Shown here one piece after another: positions 14,422 through 15,157 of a DNA stretch of 15,157 nucleotides (the stretch's first letter is position 1; every line of letters begins with the position of its first letter). Below the pieces are notes generated by a model, which was given only the letters and a program-made list of their open reading frames with translations, searched no databases and had not been told where the DNA came from. A program made the translations under genes and the position numbers. The stretch is from Clostridia bacterium BRH_c25 (GTDB lineage Bacteria > Bacillota_A > Clostridia > Lutisporales > Lutisporaceae): contig LOES01000124.1 in assembly GCA_001515955.1 (NCBI GenBank), positions 1 to 15,157 on the forward strand, in the 5' to 3' direction.

Positions 14422-15157
14422 CATGCTCTGCTTCATCAGCTCCAGGGCGGCTTCAGGGAATCTTTTTGAAAGCACCCCCAAGGAGGCCATTATATAGTGG
14501 TTATCAATCAATATACGTGCATCCTTTCCCGGGTACAGCTCCGTTCCCTTGCTGTGCAGCCCTACCGCCTTCAGTATTTCAATCCGGTCCGGGAGTCTTG
14601 TCAACGCTCCTCCGGTTCCAATAATATATTTGATATTTGTAAGATCCTTTCCTTCTGCAACTGTTTTCTTGCCGGTAGGACCATAAAGGTGTCTGAGCCT
14701 GCCTGCATGACGCTCCAGGGATGTAAGCACAGCCTCTTTTGTCAGTCTTTCAATAAACTGCTTTTCCCTGTCAGTTTCCGGAATCGGTTTTGCATTTTTT
14801 ATAAGCTCTTCAGCATCCTCAAACTCTTTCTTAAGGTTTTCCAGGCCTATTTTCTCAACTATATGGGTAAGATTCACATATACTCCCAGATCACCCTCAA
14901 CAGTTCTTTTTGCTGCAGGCTCAGGGCTTATCAGCATAAGATTTATCTCTTCAGAGCCCTCAGTAACAGAATGCACATCCGTTGTCGCTCCTCCAACATC
15001 AAATACTACAAGGTCTCCCAGGTGTTCCTTCAGATGTTTTGCTGCTTCCATTACCGCTCCAGGTGTAGGAATAATAGGCCCCCTAACCATGTCCCTGACA
15101 GTACTCATCCCCGGTGCATGTATGATATGCTCTTCAAAAACCTCCTGAATGACCTTC
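14413..15157 (-). CDS. glmL: GlmL/MutL-type reactivase of B12-dependent mutases, C-terminal part (start outside window)
   Basis: The frame is open through the right edge (codons for KVIQEVFEEHIIHAPG precede the first internal ATG), so about 248 C-terminal residues are visible of a family usually around 450-480. The motif VVFDVGGATTDVHSV (about 15009-14965) is the second phosphate-binding motif of the ASKHA ATPase fold, and GTGGALTRLP (14619-14590) is the adenosine-binding motif. Family members accompany glutamate mutase (MutS/MutE) or related adenosylcobalamin aminomutases and are thought to restore enzyme with damaged cofactor. The mutase subunits would lie outside the window, so the exact client is unknown; glmL is the family name, and an ornithine or lysine aminomutase accessory protein is possible. 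The 3' end sits directly beside an IS3 remnant, and the last codons CAA ATC TAG lie in a small palindrome. Confidence 0.88.
   Translation of the reverse strand, partial: KVIQEVFEEHIIHAPGMSTVRDMVRGPIIPTPGAVMEAAKHLKEHLGDLVVFDVGGATTDVHSVTEGSEEINLMLISPEPAAKRTVEGDLGVYVNLTHIVEKIGLENLKKEFEDAEELIKNAKPIPETDREKQFIERLTKEAVLTSLERHAGRLRHLYGPTGKKTVAEGKDLTNIKYIIGTGGALTRLPDRIEILKAVGLHSKGTELYPGKDARILIDNHYIMASLGVLSKRFPEAALELMKQSMQI

Overview
The window looks like a chromosomal stretch of a clostridial Bacillota (low to moderate GC, AT-rich intergenic DNA). The grounds are strong AGGAGG-type ribosome binding sites, SigA-like promoters with 17-bp spacers, two large exported proteins with S-layer homology (SLH) sequence, and a GlmL/MutL-type reactivase of the B12-dependent mutases of clostridial amino-acid fermentation. 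No species can be named from the sequence alone.

Layout. 1-825 (+): 3' part of a MacB/FtsX-type ABC transporter permease. 824-922: a palindromic terminator framed by two inverted copies of a dispersed repeat. 923-4729 (-): a 1268-residue secreted subtilase with an amidotransferase-like domain inside its catalytic domain and three C-terminal SLH repeats. 5033-8446 (-): a 1137-residue SLH-like protein with about nine Ig-like domains. 8447-9112: a long divergent intergenic region with promoters on both strands, two look-alike hairpins and several repeat copies. 9113-10258 (+): a TolC-like coiled-coil exported protein. 10347-11651 (-): an AAA ATPase with a DUF4143-type nuclease-like C-terminus. 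11883-12962 (-): a COG2865-type GHKL ATP-binding regulator that appears to have lost its AlbA_2 domain. 13134-13619 (-): a small multidrug export family membrane protein. 13650-13884 (-): remains of a second COG2865 gene. 13885 to about 14380 (-): remnant of an IS3-family element, with transposase C-terminus and one terminal repeat. 14413-15157 (-): 3' part of glmL/mutL.

How it fits together. The left two thirds is an envelope region: an export permease, an SLH-anchored protease, an SLH/Ig surface protein and a TolC-like protein. Both giant genes are read leftward, each from its own promoter. The TolC-like gene diverges from them and could supply the tunnel-like partner for a MacB-type exporter, although only the permease tail is visible. 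The right third is more plastic: a probable domain loss, a pseudogene, a decayed IS, and direct repeats around the DUF4143 ATPase.

A recurring repeat with core GTCATCCTGAGCGCAGCGAA is present in about ten full or partial copies in both orientations, almost all intergenic and several paired into hairpins. No CRISPR array, tRNA, rRNA or confidently assignable riboswitch was seen. Nothing here makes a convincing wholly new system; the best leads are the nested-domain protease, the AlbA_2-less regulator with its decayed sister, and the repeat family.
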